NCBI RefSeq assembly: GCF_001411555.2
Contig: NC_049912.1
Coordinates: forward strand, 30,853,514-30,917,513
Direction of reading: 5' to 3'
DNA length: 64,000 nt
Origin: Juglans regia
Lineage: Eukaryota > Streptophyta > Magnoliopsida > Fagales > Juglandaceae
Below, one piece after another: positions 45,238-58,794 of this stretch (within the stretch, counting starts at the first letter, position 1; every line of letters starts with the position of its first letter). The notes beneath the pieces were generated by a model. The model was given only the letters and a program-made list of their open reading frames with translations, had not been told where the DNA came from and ran no database searches. Both the position numbers and the translations under genes were made by a program.

Positions 45238-45916
45238 AGGTCGTTGTTTCTCGATCGTAAACGTGGATCGATGCCAAAGGGTAAAGGTGATTTGATAGCT
45301 TATTCAAAAATTTCAGAAAATTATATTCAACAAAAAACATTCTAGATGATTAATTTAATTTAGTATTTAGATCATCATGTCAATAAACGTACGTACGTAC
45401 GTCCTAGTGCCACAATATTGCGGGAAAGAGTTACTGTTTATATATATTATCATGACACTGTATAATTGATCATATTTTCTCCAACGTCCTGAGTTTTATT
45501 TGGTACTTATAAATTAGATCATGCATGCCCCAAACTATTTCAAAAAAGAAATAGAGAGAACGAAGAAAAAAGGATAAAAATCTGAGTACTGATATATTCA
45601 TAATGCTATTATTATTTTTATATTTTTTAACCAAAAAAAGGGAGAGTCTATTCATGTCATGTGAGTTGCAGGTAACCGAATGCAGGATCGGATCATATAT
45701 CGTTTCTATCAGCTTTATTTATTTTGAACGGATATGATCTATATATTGGGGACCCCAAAATAAAGGACATGAATGCAAGATACTCCGTACGTACACCACC
45801 CAGAGCCAACGAAAATAGTGGATTAAAAGAAAAAGTTTAAAGCTTAATTATAACTCAACCACAAAAAAAGTCCCAAGTCTATGTATGTTTAGTTCGCTAG
45901 CTACCTGATCAACATG

Positions 45917-45974
45917 ATATTGATCAAGTCGGACGTCCCAGATGATCATCTGGGTCGATCGACTTGATCAATAT
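45917..45974. repeat. 58-bp near-perfect palindrome, copy B
   Basis: Identical to the hairpin at 26610-26667: 15-bp outer arms, 5-base unpaired steps and an 18-bp central palindrome. Confidence 0.85.
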
Positions 45975-46361
45975 TAATCAATCAAACTAGATCAAGATCT
46001 AACTTCAAAAATTTAAACTCCACGTCCTATTGTTAGCGAAACTGTATTTTTATATATTAATGTATTAATGTGCAAATTAAGGGAGAATATATAATATATA
46101 CTTATATATATATATGAATAGGGCTATAATATATTTTATAATTACTAGTTTTACAGTCCGTCAATATATATATATATGATAATAATTACATGTGAATATT
46201 AGAATTTAGACGTACAATTATCCTTCATTTTATAAACAAAATTCATGTAAAACTAATTATATTATATATGTTTGATTACTAGTAAAGGAAAAGTACTGTC
46301 TTGTATTGAAGAAAGCGAAAGTGGAATATGCTAGCCCGGCCCTGCATTTTGATAAGTGATA

Positions 46362-46406
<45 letters not shown>

Positions 46407-49400
46407 GTGTATGCATGGTCAGATCTTGCATTACTTGATATTGAGAAGTATTTATTGTTCTTTATAATATTTTAATACTAAATTCAATCATATTAATGAT
46501 TAGTCTCTTTAAAGTATATAGATCATGTAGCTTTAGTTATAAATGATAATATCAAAACGTGTCACATACGGGAGGAGATTGTAATATCCCACTAAGATGG
46601 TTGGAAATATAAGAGGGGATCGAGATTGTGACGCCCATTCTGTTGACCCTAAAAATATATGCAAATATGCATGGTTACTTAATTTGCGATATATATTGGT
46701 GAATAGCCATATAATTATATATAGGTATCGATAATGATATTGCTTAGGCTAGGTCGTATCATTTATATATGCTAGCTATATATAATCATTAGAATCCTCT
46801 CCAATATATAATTGTACTGCTTGCTCAAGTATAATCTGCATACAAAGCCTATATAGCCTGCAACATCATTAACGGTGACATGCGTGAATGATCCAGACCT
46901 TCACATAATTAGTTTACGAATCCCTTATATTCTAGCTACCTAGCTACGTCTATAAAATATAAATCCCCACATATGATAGAAAAACAACATTTGATTATAT
47001 ATAATTAGCAACCAACTGCCATTAACTGCCTTTTCAATTTGAGTGAATCACTATCCACCTCAGCAGATTTTAATGTATATTAGCATATATATATATATAA
47101 AAAATTCATAAACCTACAGTGGATCGAGGTGTTCCAATAGCCTAGATTGTCTTATACTCCAGATTTTAATGGCATTAATGCGCATCCCGTTGGCCCACGT
47201 GTTATACTTTTAGTAATTTTCAATGGCTAGCTATTGCAGGAATATTGCCCAAATTTCAATGGCTAATATTATATATATAGTGTCAACATCACGATGTCGT
47301 ACTCAGTATAATACCAGCACGTGCATAATTAAACAATAATAATTTAATCTGACCAGTGAAGCGATAAAGATTATTTCTTTCTTTCTCTTTCTTTTTTTTT
47401 GTTTGTTTTTTTCTTCTTCTTCTTTCTTTCTCTTGATCTGTTCTCTTTCTTTCGAGAGAAAGCAGTGAAACTAGATTCTTGCAAGACGGAGCTTTAACTA
47501 CCATGCACTTCTTTTAGGAATAATCTAATTTTTGGGATAACCTCAATTTGTTTTTGAATGATTAATTGTCATGATCTTTTTGTCACTTCATCTCCCAATT
47601 TGATCTAATTTACATCGCAAGGACCAGTAGCTTTCTATCTGTTGGAGTTTGATTGGTAGATCTTGACTGGTTCTGCATATTAATCTTGCAGGTTAAATGC
47701 ATCTATCAAATCATATGTCATGGTTTGATGCATATCTACTAGTTCATGATGATCGTGTTAGGATATTATATGAAGATCCTTGCGAAAATTAGGATGTCTA
47801 GCGCAACAAATTATAAATTAATAATAATATATATTGACCTGGTCTGAAATCCACATGCATGATCACCATGATAAATTACTCTCATACATACCATCATTTA
47901 AGGCTCGAATATCATATTATATATATATATATATATAATACACACACTTCAAATAGGATAATAAGAACATCTAGAAGTGGTAAGAAATTCTTCTTTTTCA
48001 TGTTTTCTTTGTTTAATAGGGTGATCTGTAAAACAGTTTGGCTTACAACAAGCGTACAAAAACGTCACATTTATAAACAATATTATAAAAGAAGGGGGAG
48101 GGGGGAGTAAAGAAAAACAGTACCAGCTCTGACTTATATCTGCGTTTCACACCTGGTAGTTGCATGGTTGGGACCATTAATTAATTCCAATTGGTCCATG
48201 CATGCATGTACCAATTATATATATATATATATATATATATGAGATAATTAACAATCATAGCTAGCTAGAAATAATGATCGTGAGTTTAATTATAACACTC
48301 CCAAATAATTCACTATTTTTTCTATCGTATTGAGAGGGGGAAAAGGCCGAATTAAAGCTAATTTATACATGAGCCTATCTAGTAGCTAGTGGGGGCCTGA
48401 TGTGGATCGATCGTTGAGGCACTGTGGCTTGCATTGTGCTGCACTTGAGCTCCATGATGGTGACTCAACAACTTCTTCTTTGGCTGACTAAGACATGAAA
48501 CTTCTTTCCCGTTTAGGTTTAGCCGTCGACAACATTTGAAGTTCGAAACACTCAACATTGAGAACGAAATGAGCACATGTTTTCTGCACAAAAGTTAAAA
48601 GGGTTGGAATTTGGAGTGAGTTTTTCATTGAATAATTCAAATGAAAGGGAATCAAAGTATCAAACTCATCAGAAGATGTTCGTGCTAGCTTCTGATGCAT
48701 GAGCGTACAAAATTATTTGAACCATTACTCACGGCAATATTGTTTTACTGATTGCATGGTTGAAAATTCCCCGCACTTTGCGGAGTAAGCGTCAAGAATC
48801 ATGAGATATTATTAATTTTAGATTAATTTTATTATAAAATATATATATATAGGCGTTTTCATTATAGTATCAACTCTCATGTAAGACGTGGTATTCATAA
48901 TCAGTTTTGTGTTCTGTACGTACTTCAAAGTGAATACCAGTCGACGCATCATGAGTACTACTCGAAAACAATTTAAAATATTGCTTCCAACAGGAAATGA
49001 AGGAAGAACGTATTCTAAAACATGGCCCAAAGAAATTTCAAAGGAAAATAACTTTTTGGGCATGTTGTCCGTAAGTACCACTCATTTAAAAAAAAATATA
49101 TATATATGAAATTTATATGAAAAAAAAAATTAATTTTTTAATAATAAATTTTATTATTTTTCAAAAAAATTATACAATGATTGTATAACTCATAACTGCA
49201 TCTAACATTATTCTTATTGGTATAATTTCTTTAATTTATAGTGTTAATGTGATTTTCAGGGAGGAAGATCAATGTTGTGTTTGGATGTTGAAGTGAATTG
49301 AGTTGAGTTGAGTTGAGATGATAAAATATTATTAGAATATTATTTTTTAATATTATTATTATTTTAAAATTTGAAAAAGTTAAATTGTTTATTATATTTT

Positions 49401-50252
49401 ATATTAAAATTTAAAAAAATTATAATGATGAATTGAGAAGAATTAGGTAACCAAACGAAGCCTAAGGTGAAAGAAATTGAATATTTTTTCCTCAAAATAG
49501 AAAAAGCAATCCATCCTCCACAATGATAGCGGGCCCAATAGAGGGGAACAATTACTGGACATGGGCTTGACCCAGATGAAAATGCCCTTGGGGTCAAAGT
49601 TTTGACTTTAGTTTCCAGCTTCTCTGGATTACATATGGCCCTAACTCCAGCGAGATATTAAGGCGGATCAATGTTGACCCAAAACAGGAGTGTCGGCTAC
49701 AACTAAGGCCAGACAGAAGCAGGGCCTTCAGCTATAACTTGGCCCAGTACAACAACAAGCCCCACATAATAGGCCATGGAAAGAGCTCAAAATTCAGCGG
49801 TTGTAAATGGACCACAACTAGAGCTGTTCATAATGACTTGTTCAGATTGAGAAACCAAAAAAAGTTGACAAAATTAAATTTGAAGAGGCAGTCAAAATGA
49901 CCCTTCTTATATTTAAGAGAAAACTTGTAGATCGGTCGGGCTTATTATTGGAGATAACAGCCCACCGATCAGGTAGTGACACAAGCAGTCTAGTGAATGA
50001 ATTGTGTAATTGCCTGCATCAGAATCGCTTGTTCCCCTATGTTTTTTCCTCCCCCCATTTTCCTGAAATCCCTTCCCATTTTACAACTCCCCTCCCTCTG
50101 ATTTCCTCCCCCCAGTTGCCCACTTCGCCTTTCTATCCCTTGCTATTTCGCACCAGGTTTGCCTCGACCACCCTCTCACCTCCGTCATTATGGGTATGGC
50201 GGATGGGTGTCATTGATGAAGTAAATCGATTAAAAGATTATTAGCAGAAAAC

Positions 50253-50478
50253 GTATGGTGGATGATACCACGATTTGGAAAATCTAGTTGTGAAATTCCC
50301 ATGGAAATGCAAATGCTTCTCTTGGAAGCAAGACAAGTATCTGTTTTGAGCAATGAGACTTCTTCTGATCTAAGTACTAAAAGCACCTACATTCTCTTCT
50401 TGCCTGTTTTGGATGGTCAATTTAGGACAAGTTTGCAAGGGACTCTTGAAAATGAGCTCCAATTCTGCATTGAAAGTG
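50253..50478 (+). pseudogene. raffinose synthase-like internal fragment, copy B
   Basis: Copy of the fragment at 30957-31182 with one noted residue change (EARQ for EARK). The same abrupt ends indicate the fragment predates the divergence of the two copies. Confidence 0.7.
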
Positions 50479-50886
50479 GTCAGTTGGCTCTTCTATTAAG
50501 AAATATAAGGATCTGTAAGAGCTGAAACTGCATGGCGATCGACAAGACCTCGGAAGTCCAAGTCTTTGAACATTCCAAAGTAAATATAAGGTATAAAATA
50601 ACATCAACCACCTCTCTCTATCCATTGCATCTTCATTTCCTGATAACCAAACAGATCACTCAAACGTGCGCACACGCATCTTTCTTGCTTTAAGTTGTTG
50701 TGCACATAATCTTTATTAATATTCAAACCAACGTGCATGTTAATTTCTTATTCTCTGACTTTGATTCAAATCTTAATCTATTTTCCAAAAAAAATCTCAA
50801 TCTCTTTTCCAAGTTTTAACTTTTAATAATTCACACCCTTACTATCTAAAGCAAGCTTTGAGTGGTGGTGTTGTTTAAAGCTAAAA

Positions 50887-50967
50887 ATGACGATCACAAC
50901 CATGCCGAGCATCAAGGATGGATATCTCGTGGTCGGGGGGAAGGGTGATGGAATTGCGCTTGCGTAG
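50887..50967 (+). pseudogene. raffinose synthase-like N-terminal fragment, copy B
   Basis: Copy of 31591-31671, reading MTITTMPSIKDGYLVVGGK before losing similarity and stopping. Confidence 0.5.
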
Positions 50968-52903
50968 TGGGCGACGAACTCGTGGGTCGAAATTGGGCTA
51001 GGGGCGAAATTGACCAAGGAGGACATTGGTGGCGGTTGCCTCTAGACGTGGCAGTGGAGGTATGCTCGGCATTCTGGAAGCACATAGTCGCGAAGTCTGA
51101 AGGAAGTACAAACACGTACGCTAAGTTGAAGTCTTTGCCCCTTTCTATCCCATGCACACGAGTCTACCATGAATTTACTATATTTGCTGAGATGTCAAGA
51201 CCTAAGTGGAGGGCTGTTATTTAACTCTTATCGGACCGACAACTTAGAAGCGGTTCTGTATATTTAATTCAGAGAAATGTTAAAAGAAAGTCATACACTA
51301 CTACGTAATTATATTTATTAACATGCTATTTATTATTTCTATCTTTCTATTTAAAGTTTAAATACATATATTTAAGTATTAAAATAAAAAATAAAAGTAA
51401 TAAATTACATATTACTTGAGCAAAAGTATTTAATATAAAGGTTCCATATAGAATTTCTCGCTACATAATCTAAACTTCAGTTTGACTGGACCTTCTTATA
51501 GTATAATTAGCTGTGACCGTCAATCATTCCAAAACCGTATGTCCCTTAAACCAATGTTACTCTCATGTACAGCCAGCAAATATTAAATGGAATCTAGCGT
51601 GACACAAAAAAGGAAGTTAACGTTGTAGTTGTGCACAATGTTTGTCTACTCTGTCAACCCAAAATAATACAGTAGGAGAGCAATAGCTCGTGATAAAACC
51701 AACAAGACAACTTCCAATTTCCGTAGTGGAAGGGTGAGTCAGCTATTATCCTGTCTCGCTGTCGACGTGGTCTCGGACAGCCCAGCCCACCCAAACATAA
51801 TGTGTACGCGTGAACGGCTGCTTTCCCTTCTCCGGTCACCGTAGGTCCACCCCACTTCACTATGTACGTCTTCTCGCCTACTCTCGCTTAGAGCGAGTAA
51901 CAAACACTGTACCAGCCAAATTGTTTCGTTTTCCTCACTCGTTTAACAGGACGTGTATTCAATAACATTTTTGTTTTTGTTCCTTATATAATATATAGGA
52001 TTCTATAATATTGGAGCGTGCATAAAGGAATTCGTCTCAGGAGTGTCAACCACGCGTCATGGACAACCCCTCTACGCGGTCAGATTCACTTTGAAGGAGG
52101 TTTTGTGAATTTCACTTGCATCTGAATTTCATTTGGGTGTCATTTCCAAGAAATACTACACTCTTTTGAAAGCTTTGACTTTGACTGAAAATGAAAGCAA
52201 TGAAGGAGCGAAGAAGAAAAGTCGCACTTTCCTCCCTCCTTCTTGAGCCCGTACCCTTCATGAATCAAATAAAAGGAGCGACCTCCCCCCTCCTATCTCA
52301 CGTTACCAATCGAGGACTTCTCGATTTTCTGCTTCTTTAACAAACAATCCCACGATTCTCTTCCTTCGTTTACATCCAGAGCATACAAAGTAGTCAAAGG
52401 TATGATGTTTACTTTTTTTTTTTGGTAAAGGAATAAAGTTTTGGTTTTAATGGTTCCAGAAAATTTGTGGGGTTTGAGTTTTTGGACTAAAGCTGTAGCC
52501 ATTTTGATTCTGGGTTGGGTTGTTTGGACCGGTTATCTGGTGCTTGTGCTATAGTTACAGTTTTTTCCCTTTCTCCCTTTCTCTAGAGATTTTGAAATTG
52601 AGTATTATCTCCTAGCCCTAGTCGCTGGTTGGACTTGGAGCGCGGCTAATTCGTCTAAAACTTCGTTAATCTGCTTTTGATTCTTCTTCTTAGTTTATTT
52701 TTTCTTCTGGGGAGTTTATTCTGTCTGTTTTGTTATAAGTAAGATCGTTGGGGAGATTAAAGATTGGAATGGAAATTAATAAATTGTAATACTATGCCTT
52801 CTGTGTTTGTGAATAATTTAGGTTTTGGTTTAATGGTTTTTTGAAGGAATAAAATGGAGTTCTAAATTGCTTTTTTTTTATTCAAAATTTGCAGTGTCTG
52901 GAT

Positions 52904-54958
52904 ATGTGCAGTGGTTCAAACAGTAGACTTTCCTCCTCAAGCTTTGGGATGGAAGGTGAATTTCAGAAACAGAACGATGGGTTTTTCTGTGATTGCTCGG
53001 TTTTGCTTGAATTGTCTGCCATGGATGATCTCGAGGCCTTCAGGAGTGAAGTAGAAGAGAAGGGTCTTGACGTCAACGAGGCAAGTTTTTGGTATGGTAG
53101 AAGAATTGGGTCGAAGAAGATGGCTTTCGAAAAGAGGACACCACTTATGATTGCTGCCATGTTTGGTAGCGTTAAGGTTTTGAAGTATATGATTGAGACA
53201 GGTAAGGTTGATGTCAATAGGGTATGTGGTTCAGATAGGGTCACTGCACTCCATTGTGCCGTTGCTGGTGGTACCAATACCTCAGTTGGGATTATTAAGC
53301 GCTTGCTTGATGCATGTGCGGATGCTACTTGTGTTAATGCTAATGGAAATAAGCCTGTTGATTTGATTGGCCCTGCATCGAGGTCACCGTCCAATTCAAA
53401 TCGGAAGGCAATTGAGTTGCTGCTTAAAGGCGATGTTTCAATTGGGGAAAGTGATCAAATCACAACCGAAGAGGAAGATCGGCAGAAGATAGCAACGCCT
53501 CAGCTCTCGAAAGAAGGAACTGAGAAGAAAGAATACCCTATCGATGTATCATTGCCGGACATAAATAATGGGATATATGGGACAGATGAGTTTAGGATGT
53601 ATACTTTCAAGGTGAAGCCTTGCTCAAGGGCATACTCCCATGACTGGACCGAGTGCCCTTTTGTCCATCCTGGGGAGAATGCTAGGAGAAGAGACCCACG
53701 GAAGTACCCCTATAGCTGTGTTCCATGCCCGGAGTTTCGGAAAGGTACATGCCAAAAGGGGGATGCCTGTGAGTATGCACATGGTGTTTTTGAGTCCTGG
53801 CTTCATCCTGCCCAATATCGAACCCGGATTTGCAAGGATGAGACTGGGTGTGCACGTAAAGTCTGCTTCTTTGCTCACAAGGCTGAGGAATTGCGCCCTG
53901 TGTATGCTTCCACCGGTTCAGCTATGCCTTCACCTAAATCTCACTCGGCTGGTGGACTGGACATGACAGTGATGAGCCCATTGGCTCTCAGTTCGTCATC
54001 TATGCCGATGCCTGCTACTTCAACACCGCCCATGTCTCCTCAGGCAGCCGCCTCATCTCCCAAGAGTGGGAGCTTGTGGCAAAACAAACTTAACCTCACT
54101 CCACCTGCATTGCAGCTCCCTGGCAGCCGGCTAAAGACTGCTTTGAGCGCTAGAGATCTAGATTTGGAGATGGAATTGCTTGGCCTAGAAAGTCATGCTA
54201 GCCAGCAGCAGCAATTGATTGACGAGATAACCCGTCTCTCATCCCCATCCCCATCCTACTGGAACAAGGAATTCAATCGGATGGGAGATTTGAAACCTTC
54301 TAACCTTGATGATATTTTTGGGTCTCTTGATTCTTCTATGTTGTCCCAGCTGCAAGGGCTTTCCCTAAAACCCACAACACCCACCCAGTTACAATCTCCA
54401 AATGGGCTTCAGATGCGCCAGAACATGAACCAACTTCGTGCAAGTTATCCAACCAACCTCTCTTCCTCCTCAGCAAGAAAACCCTCATCCTTTGGGTTTG
54501 ACTCATCTGCTGCAGTTGCGGCAGCAGTGATGAATTCCAGGTCTGCATCGTTTGCAAAGCGAAGCCAGAGTTTTGTTGATCGTGGAGCAGCAGGGACTCA
54601 TCGACCTGGCCTTACTTCTGCTGGCAACTCTGCATCAATGATGCCCTCTACTCGTTCAGATTGGAGCTCACCTGATGGGAAATTGGATTGGGGCATTCAA
54701 GGAGATGAGTTGAACAAGCTCAAGAAGTCTGCTTCTTTTCGGTTCCGTGACAACAACGTGGCTAAAACAACCTTAATGCAATCTGGAGTTAATGAGCCTG
54801 ATGTCTCTTGGGTTAATTCCTTGGTTAAGGATGTTTCTCATGAGAGGTCGGGGCATTTTGGCACCAAGAAGGCGCAGTATAATCATGGCAATGGGGGTGA
54901 GATTCTTCCTCCTTGGCTAGAGCAGCTGTACATAGAGCAGGAGCAGATGGTGGCATAA
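52904..54958 (+). CDS. ankyrin and tandem CCCH zinc-finger protein (TZF9/C3H66-like), copy B
   Basis: 684 residues, with the same architecture as the gene at 33608: ankyrin repeats (77-175), arginine-rich CHCH segment (240-255) and two CCCH fingers (275-325). The only residue difference I found is Ser635, within EPDVSWVNSLVKD, where copy A has Cys; a synonymous change (ACA for ACC) also occurs. All zinc ligands are intact in both. Ser looks ancestral because the block is DVSWVNSLVKD in the Arabidopsis relative as I recall it. Probably the second allele of one locus, placed twice by the assembly. Confidence 0.95.
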   Translation: MCSGSNSRLSSSSFGMEGEFQKQNDGFFCDCSVLLELSAMDDLEAFRSEVEEKGLDVNEASFWYGRRIGSKKMAFEKRTPLMIAAMFGSVKVLKYMIETGKVDVNRVCGSDRVTALHCAVAGGTNTSVGIIKRLLDACADATCVNANGNKPVDLIGPASRSPSNSNRKAIELLLKGDVSIGESDQITTEEEDRQKIATPQLSKEGTEKKEYPIDVSLPDINNGIYGTDEFRMYTFKVKPCSRAYSHDWTECPFVHPGENARRRDPRKYPYSCVPCPEFRKGTCQKGDACEYAHGVFESWLHPAQYRTRICKDETGCARKVCFFAHKAEELRPVYASTGSAMPSPKSHSAGGLDMTVMSPLALSSSSMPMPATSTPPMSPQAAASSPKSGSLWQNKLNLTPPALQLPGSRLKTALSARDLDLEMELLGLESHASQQQQLIDEITRLSSPSPSYWNKEFNRMGDLKPSNLDDIFGSLDSSMLSQLQGLSLKPTTPTQLQSPNGLQMRQNMNQLRASYPTNLSSSSARKPSSFGFDSSAAVAAAVMNSRSASFAKRSQSFVDRGAAGTHRPGLTSAGNSASMMPSTRSDWSSPDGKLDWGIQGDELNKLKKSASFRFRDNNVAKTTLMQSGVNEPDVSWVNSLVKDVSHERSGHFGTKKAQYNHGNGGEILPPWLEQLYIEQEQMVA

Positions 54959-57524
54959 ACAACATATCTGCTTAATTTACCACTAGGTTATATTAACAAA
55001 GTTTGATATTCTTTAAATTTTTATTTGTCATTAAGTATGCAATAATTGTATTTATAGGAGAGATGGTCGTAGAGAACAAAGTTTAGGCCAACCGAGGCCT
55101 GGAAATTTGTGCAGGAAGAACAAGTTCCTGCGGAGATTAGTTCGAATTTGGAGCAAAGGTGGTGATTTTTTAATTTAAGATACTGGTGTAATCTTATTTT
55201 CCTTTCCTCTTGTGTTTTACTTATTAGCATTGAAACGATACACGAAATCAGTGGCAAGGAACTAGCTTTTATTTCTGGGTTAAATTTGAAAACATTCTTT
55301 GTGCTTTATTTCGTTTATAATTTCATAAGAAGTTCCGTAGTAATACGAAATTTGTTCTTGTGTTCTAAAACTTTTTCCTTCCCTTTCGGATGATACGAAT
55401 GCCATTTCTTTAGAGCATTATATTTATGCTGCTCTTCCGGCCTCTATGAAGGAAAGGAGGGTTTCAATATATTAAATAAAAGCAAATATAGCTCTTCGCT
55501 TACTGCACTTCCAAGTGCAAATTGTGGATATGCATGTAGTCAGCATCATCATCCTATTTGCACATTGAACTTTAGTTTCAAACACATTCACATTTGAAGC
55601 CAACTAACAGGTCTTCCTCTTTGGACCGCACTTTAGAAAATAATTTCGTATATATTTTATAATAAAATAAAATTTTATAATTTAACAGGTCACATTAAAC
55701 AACGTTAAATTATAAATATTATTATATAAGATTTTTGCGTAAATATTTCTCTTTTAAATATAACTTAACTAATCTCCATCTACACAAAGCTAAAACTTCA
55801 GCCACCAAGATAACCAAACATTAGCGATAATTGGGTCAAATAGTAATAGTAAAATCTTGAAAAGCTTAAAGGAAAGTGTGTTGTACAAGTAAAATTGATC
55901 TGTATCTCTGACTCTTTGGCTACCAGGAACTGCATTGGGCAATCAACTGGAGTTTCCCCGTTTAATAATAAAAGTACTTGAACGTTGTTTTCCATAAAGC
56001 ATTTTGACTTATCTCAATATGTTATTTTGCTATTATTGGTACTTATTGGTGGGCCATGATTGTGGAAAAGCTATTATTTTGATGAAAAAATTTATTTATC
56101 ATTTAAATTTATAATATTTTTTAATTATTTTTTAATATAGTATTAAATGATAAGTTTATAAATAAAATATAATTATTTAATATTATATTATAAAATGATA
56201 AAAAGATGATAAAAATTAAAATGATGAATAACGATACTCTATTTTGGTTGGTGGACAGTTGGAGCGTCCGAGTGCCAGGAAAAGTGCAGCAGCATTATGC
56301 GCGTGGGGTCCAACCTTTTAGGCTTCTGTCTTTCATAAGCAGAAACTAGAAAGTGTCTGTGCAAGCGTAAGCTGGGTCTATTATAATTGAGCCGCCCACG
56401 AGGGTTTATTCGCTACCAAATAATATAAGAGAAATATGCTTGCACTTGAAAAGTAGTTTCTTCCAAGCTTCTTACTACTTGTACCACTGACTTTCAACTC
56501 AACAAGTGCGATACCCACCCAACATCTGCTTTACACAATACATAAATAGGTTGTTCCATCGATTGTCATGGAATGCATAACTTTGCTAAGATGGGAGGGC
56601 GAAAAAAAGAAGAAGAGATTCTTCATATCTTTCGATTCGATAGTTATTATTAAGTCGAATGGGACATATAAAAAAGAGTATCTCTTTGGAATGGTTCGGC
56701 TGATTTTGAGCGTTTAACAGCCCTCAATCAGAGGGCAACACGTCAATAAGTTTACATTAAACAACATAAAATTAAAGCACCCGATAATTCCATATTTCAC
56801 CGTCTTTGTTCATCCTCCGTCGCCCATTCATCAAATCAACTAAAAGAAGTTGTTCATCCTCCATCGTCTTATGGTCCATTTAGAATTTTTGTAATCACCT
56901 CCGTAGTGGGGAGAATTATGCTCCGTTTGGATGCAAGAATTGTTTTATCTAATCATTATAATTTTTATAAATTTTTACACAAAATATAATAAATAATTTA
57001 ATTTTTTCAATTATCAAAATAATAATATTAAAAAATAATATTTTATTTCACTTCTAATTTTTATCTTTATTTATCTCATCTCAAATTAGTATCCAAACAC
57101 TTAAAAGATGTTACATTGACAATGCGTAGTTATTATGGATTTTGGTGAAAAGATATAACAATAATCCAAACAGTTCTTCTATATGCAACCGTCGGTGATG
57201 AACCCGCAGGGAATCGGCTGACGTGGCACTTTGAAAATTAAAAAAAAAACCAAGTGAGTGAAATATGAAGAAAAATGGAGGGAAAGTAAAATGAAGAAAA
57301 AAAAAAAAGAAGCAAAAAGTGGGAACCGAAATGAATATGAGCATCGTCTTCGAGTTTTCTTCTCCCTCCCAAGCTTCGTCTTCGACTAAACCCAGCTTCG
57401 TCTTTGACTCGTCTTGTCCCGAAAATCTCATCTTGTATGGAGCTCCATCTTCTCCCTCGAGCTTATTCTCCTTCAAGATTTTGCACAAGTGCGTGCGTCC
57501 AATGATAAACAGGAAGGAGACATA
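54959..57524. other. 3' flank of the CCCH gene and intergenic DNA, copy B
   Basis: Repeats 35663-38210, including the MITE at about 56921-57104. A 17-bp insertion relative to copy A lies at 57415-57431. No gene seen. Confidence 0.6.
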
Positions 57525-57676
57525 CTCACCACTAGGGTGTGCAGAATTCCGAGAATTCCGACTCCGTCCGACCTCCGCTCCGATGCCGACTCCGACGGAG
57601 TCGGAGTTGTCGGAATTCAGAGCTACTCCGAATAATTATTCGGAGTCGGAGTCGGACCGAATTTTTTTTTAAACCC

Positions 57677-57765
57677 AGCTCCAAAACGACGTCGTTTTGG
57701 AGCTAGGTTTAAAAAAAAAAAATTTTGAACGACACCGTTCCACTTAATATGGAACGGCGTCGTTC
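57677..57765. repeat. two adjacent palindromes near the hAT left end, copy B
   Basis: Perfect 28-bp palindrome at 57677-57704 and hairpin at 57727-57765, as in copy A (38363-38451). Retained unchanged between copies although the nearby minisatellite varies. Confidence 0.85.
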
Positions 57766-58191
57766 CATATTTCCTTCTTGAAGGGGCTTTTTCTTCACGA
57801 ACGGCGTCCTCTTCCTTTTCACTTCTTCTTCTTCCTTCTTCCTTCTTCACTTCTTCTTCCTCCTTCACTTCTCTCTCGCGTCTCCCGTCCCAGTGACTGA
57901 ACCAGTGAACCAGTGAAGTTCAGAACACCGTTCGTCGTTGCTCCTCCCTGCCACCGTCCCTCTGTTCAGCTTCCAGCCTTCCACCTACGGTGAGCCCTAA
58001 ATTTATGAGCCCTAAATTTAATTCAAGCACGTCTCTTATGAATTGGAGCCAGTAGTTGTGATTCTTATGTATTGAATATTCAATATAGTCCCCAACACGG
58101 CGCTCAAAAACATGAATTTTACATTGTTTTGAAGACTTGCGCTCGAGCGATGTGTCGAGCGCAAGTTGAGCGCACGTTGTTTTGAACATTG

Positions 58192-58612
58192 GCTCGAGCG
58201 ATATGTCGAGCGGAAGTCAAGCGAACCTCTCTGGAAGAGTTCTGCTCGAGCGCTACGTCGAGCGCTCATCGAGCGAACCTCTCTGGAAGAGTTCTGCTCG
58301 AGCGCTAGCGTCGAGCGCTCATCGAGCGAAACTCTCTGTATGGATTCTGCTCGAGCGCGACGTCGAGCGCAGGTCGAGCGATCCTCTCTGTATCGAGCGA
58401 CGTTCGTCGAGCGAACCTCTCTGGATGGATTCTGCTCGAGCTCCACGTCGACGTCGAGCGAACCTCTCTGTATGAGTTCTGCTAGAGCGCCACTTCGAGC
58501 GCACATCGAGCGAACCTTTCTGGATGGGTTCTGCTCGAGCGCTATGTCGAGCGCACGTCGAGCGAACCTCTCTGTATGGCTCTTGCTGCACTCGAGCGCA
58601 CGTCGAGCGAAC
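58192..58612. repeat. 52-bp minisatellite inside the hAT element, copy B (rearranged)
   Basis: Units begin at 58192, 58244, 58296, 58349, 58434, 58481, 58533 and 58585, with spacings 52, 52, 53, 85, 47, 52, 52. Copy A keeps a strict 52. The array is the most divergent part of the duplicated 19 kb, as expected for a minisatellite mutating faster than its surroundings. Confidence 0.93.
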
Positions 58613-58794
58613 CCATCTGGATGGGTTCGTCTGAGTCAAGCGCACATCAACCGAACCTCAATGTAATAATACATCGATACATGTATTATTATGATACAAT
58701 AATACATGTCCTATTGTATAATACAATAGCCTAGTTTATTTTTAAACTAATTTTTTGCTTCTAATTTAATTTTTTCAGCTTCATTGATTGTGAT

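Larger units (their letters stand above)
40985..52399. other. intergenic region between divergent genes, copy B
   Basis: Repeats 21679-33103. It contains the partner MITEs (about 42301-42513, 42650-43147, 49275-49461), the CACTA-like element (43339-45237), the hairpin (45917-45974) and raffinose-synthase fragments (50253-50478, 50887-50967). No intact gene. Confidence 0.7.
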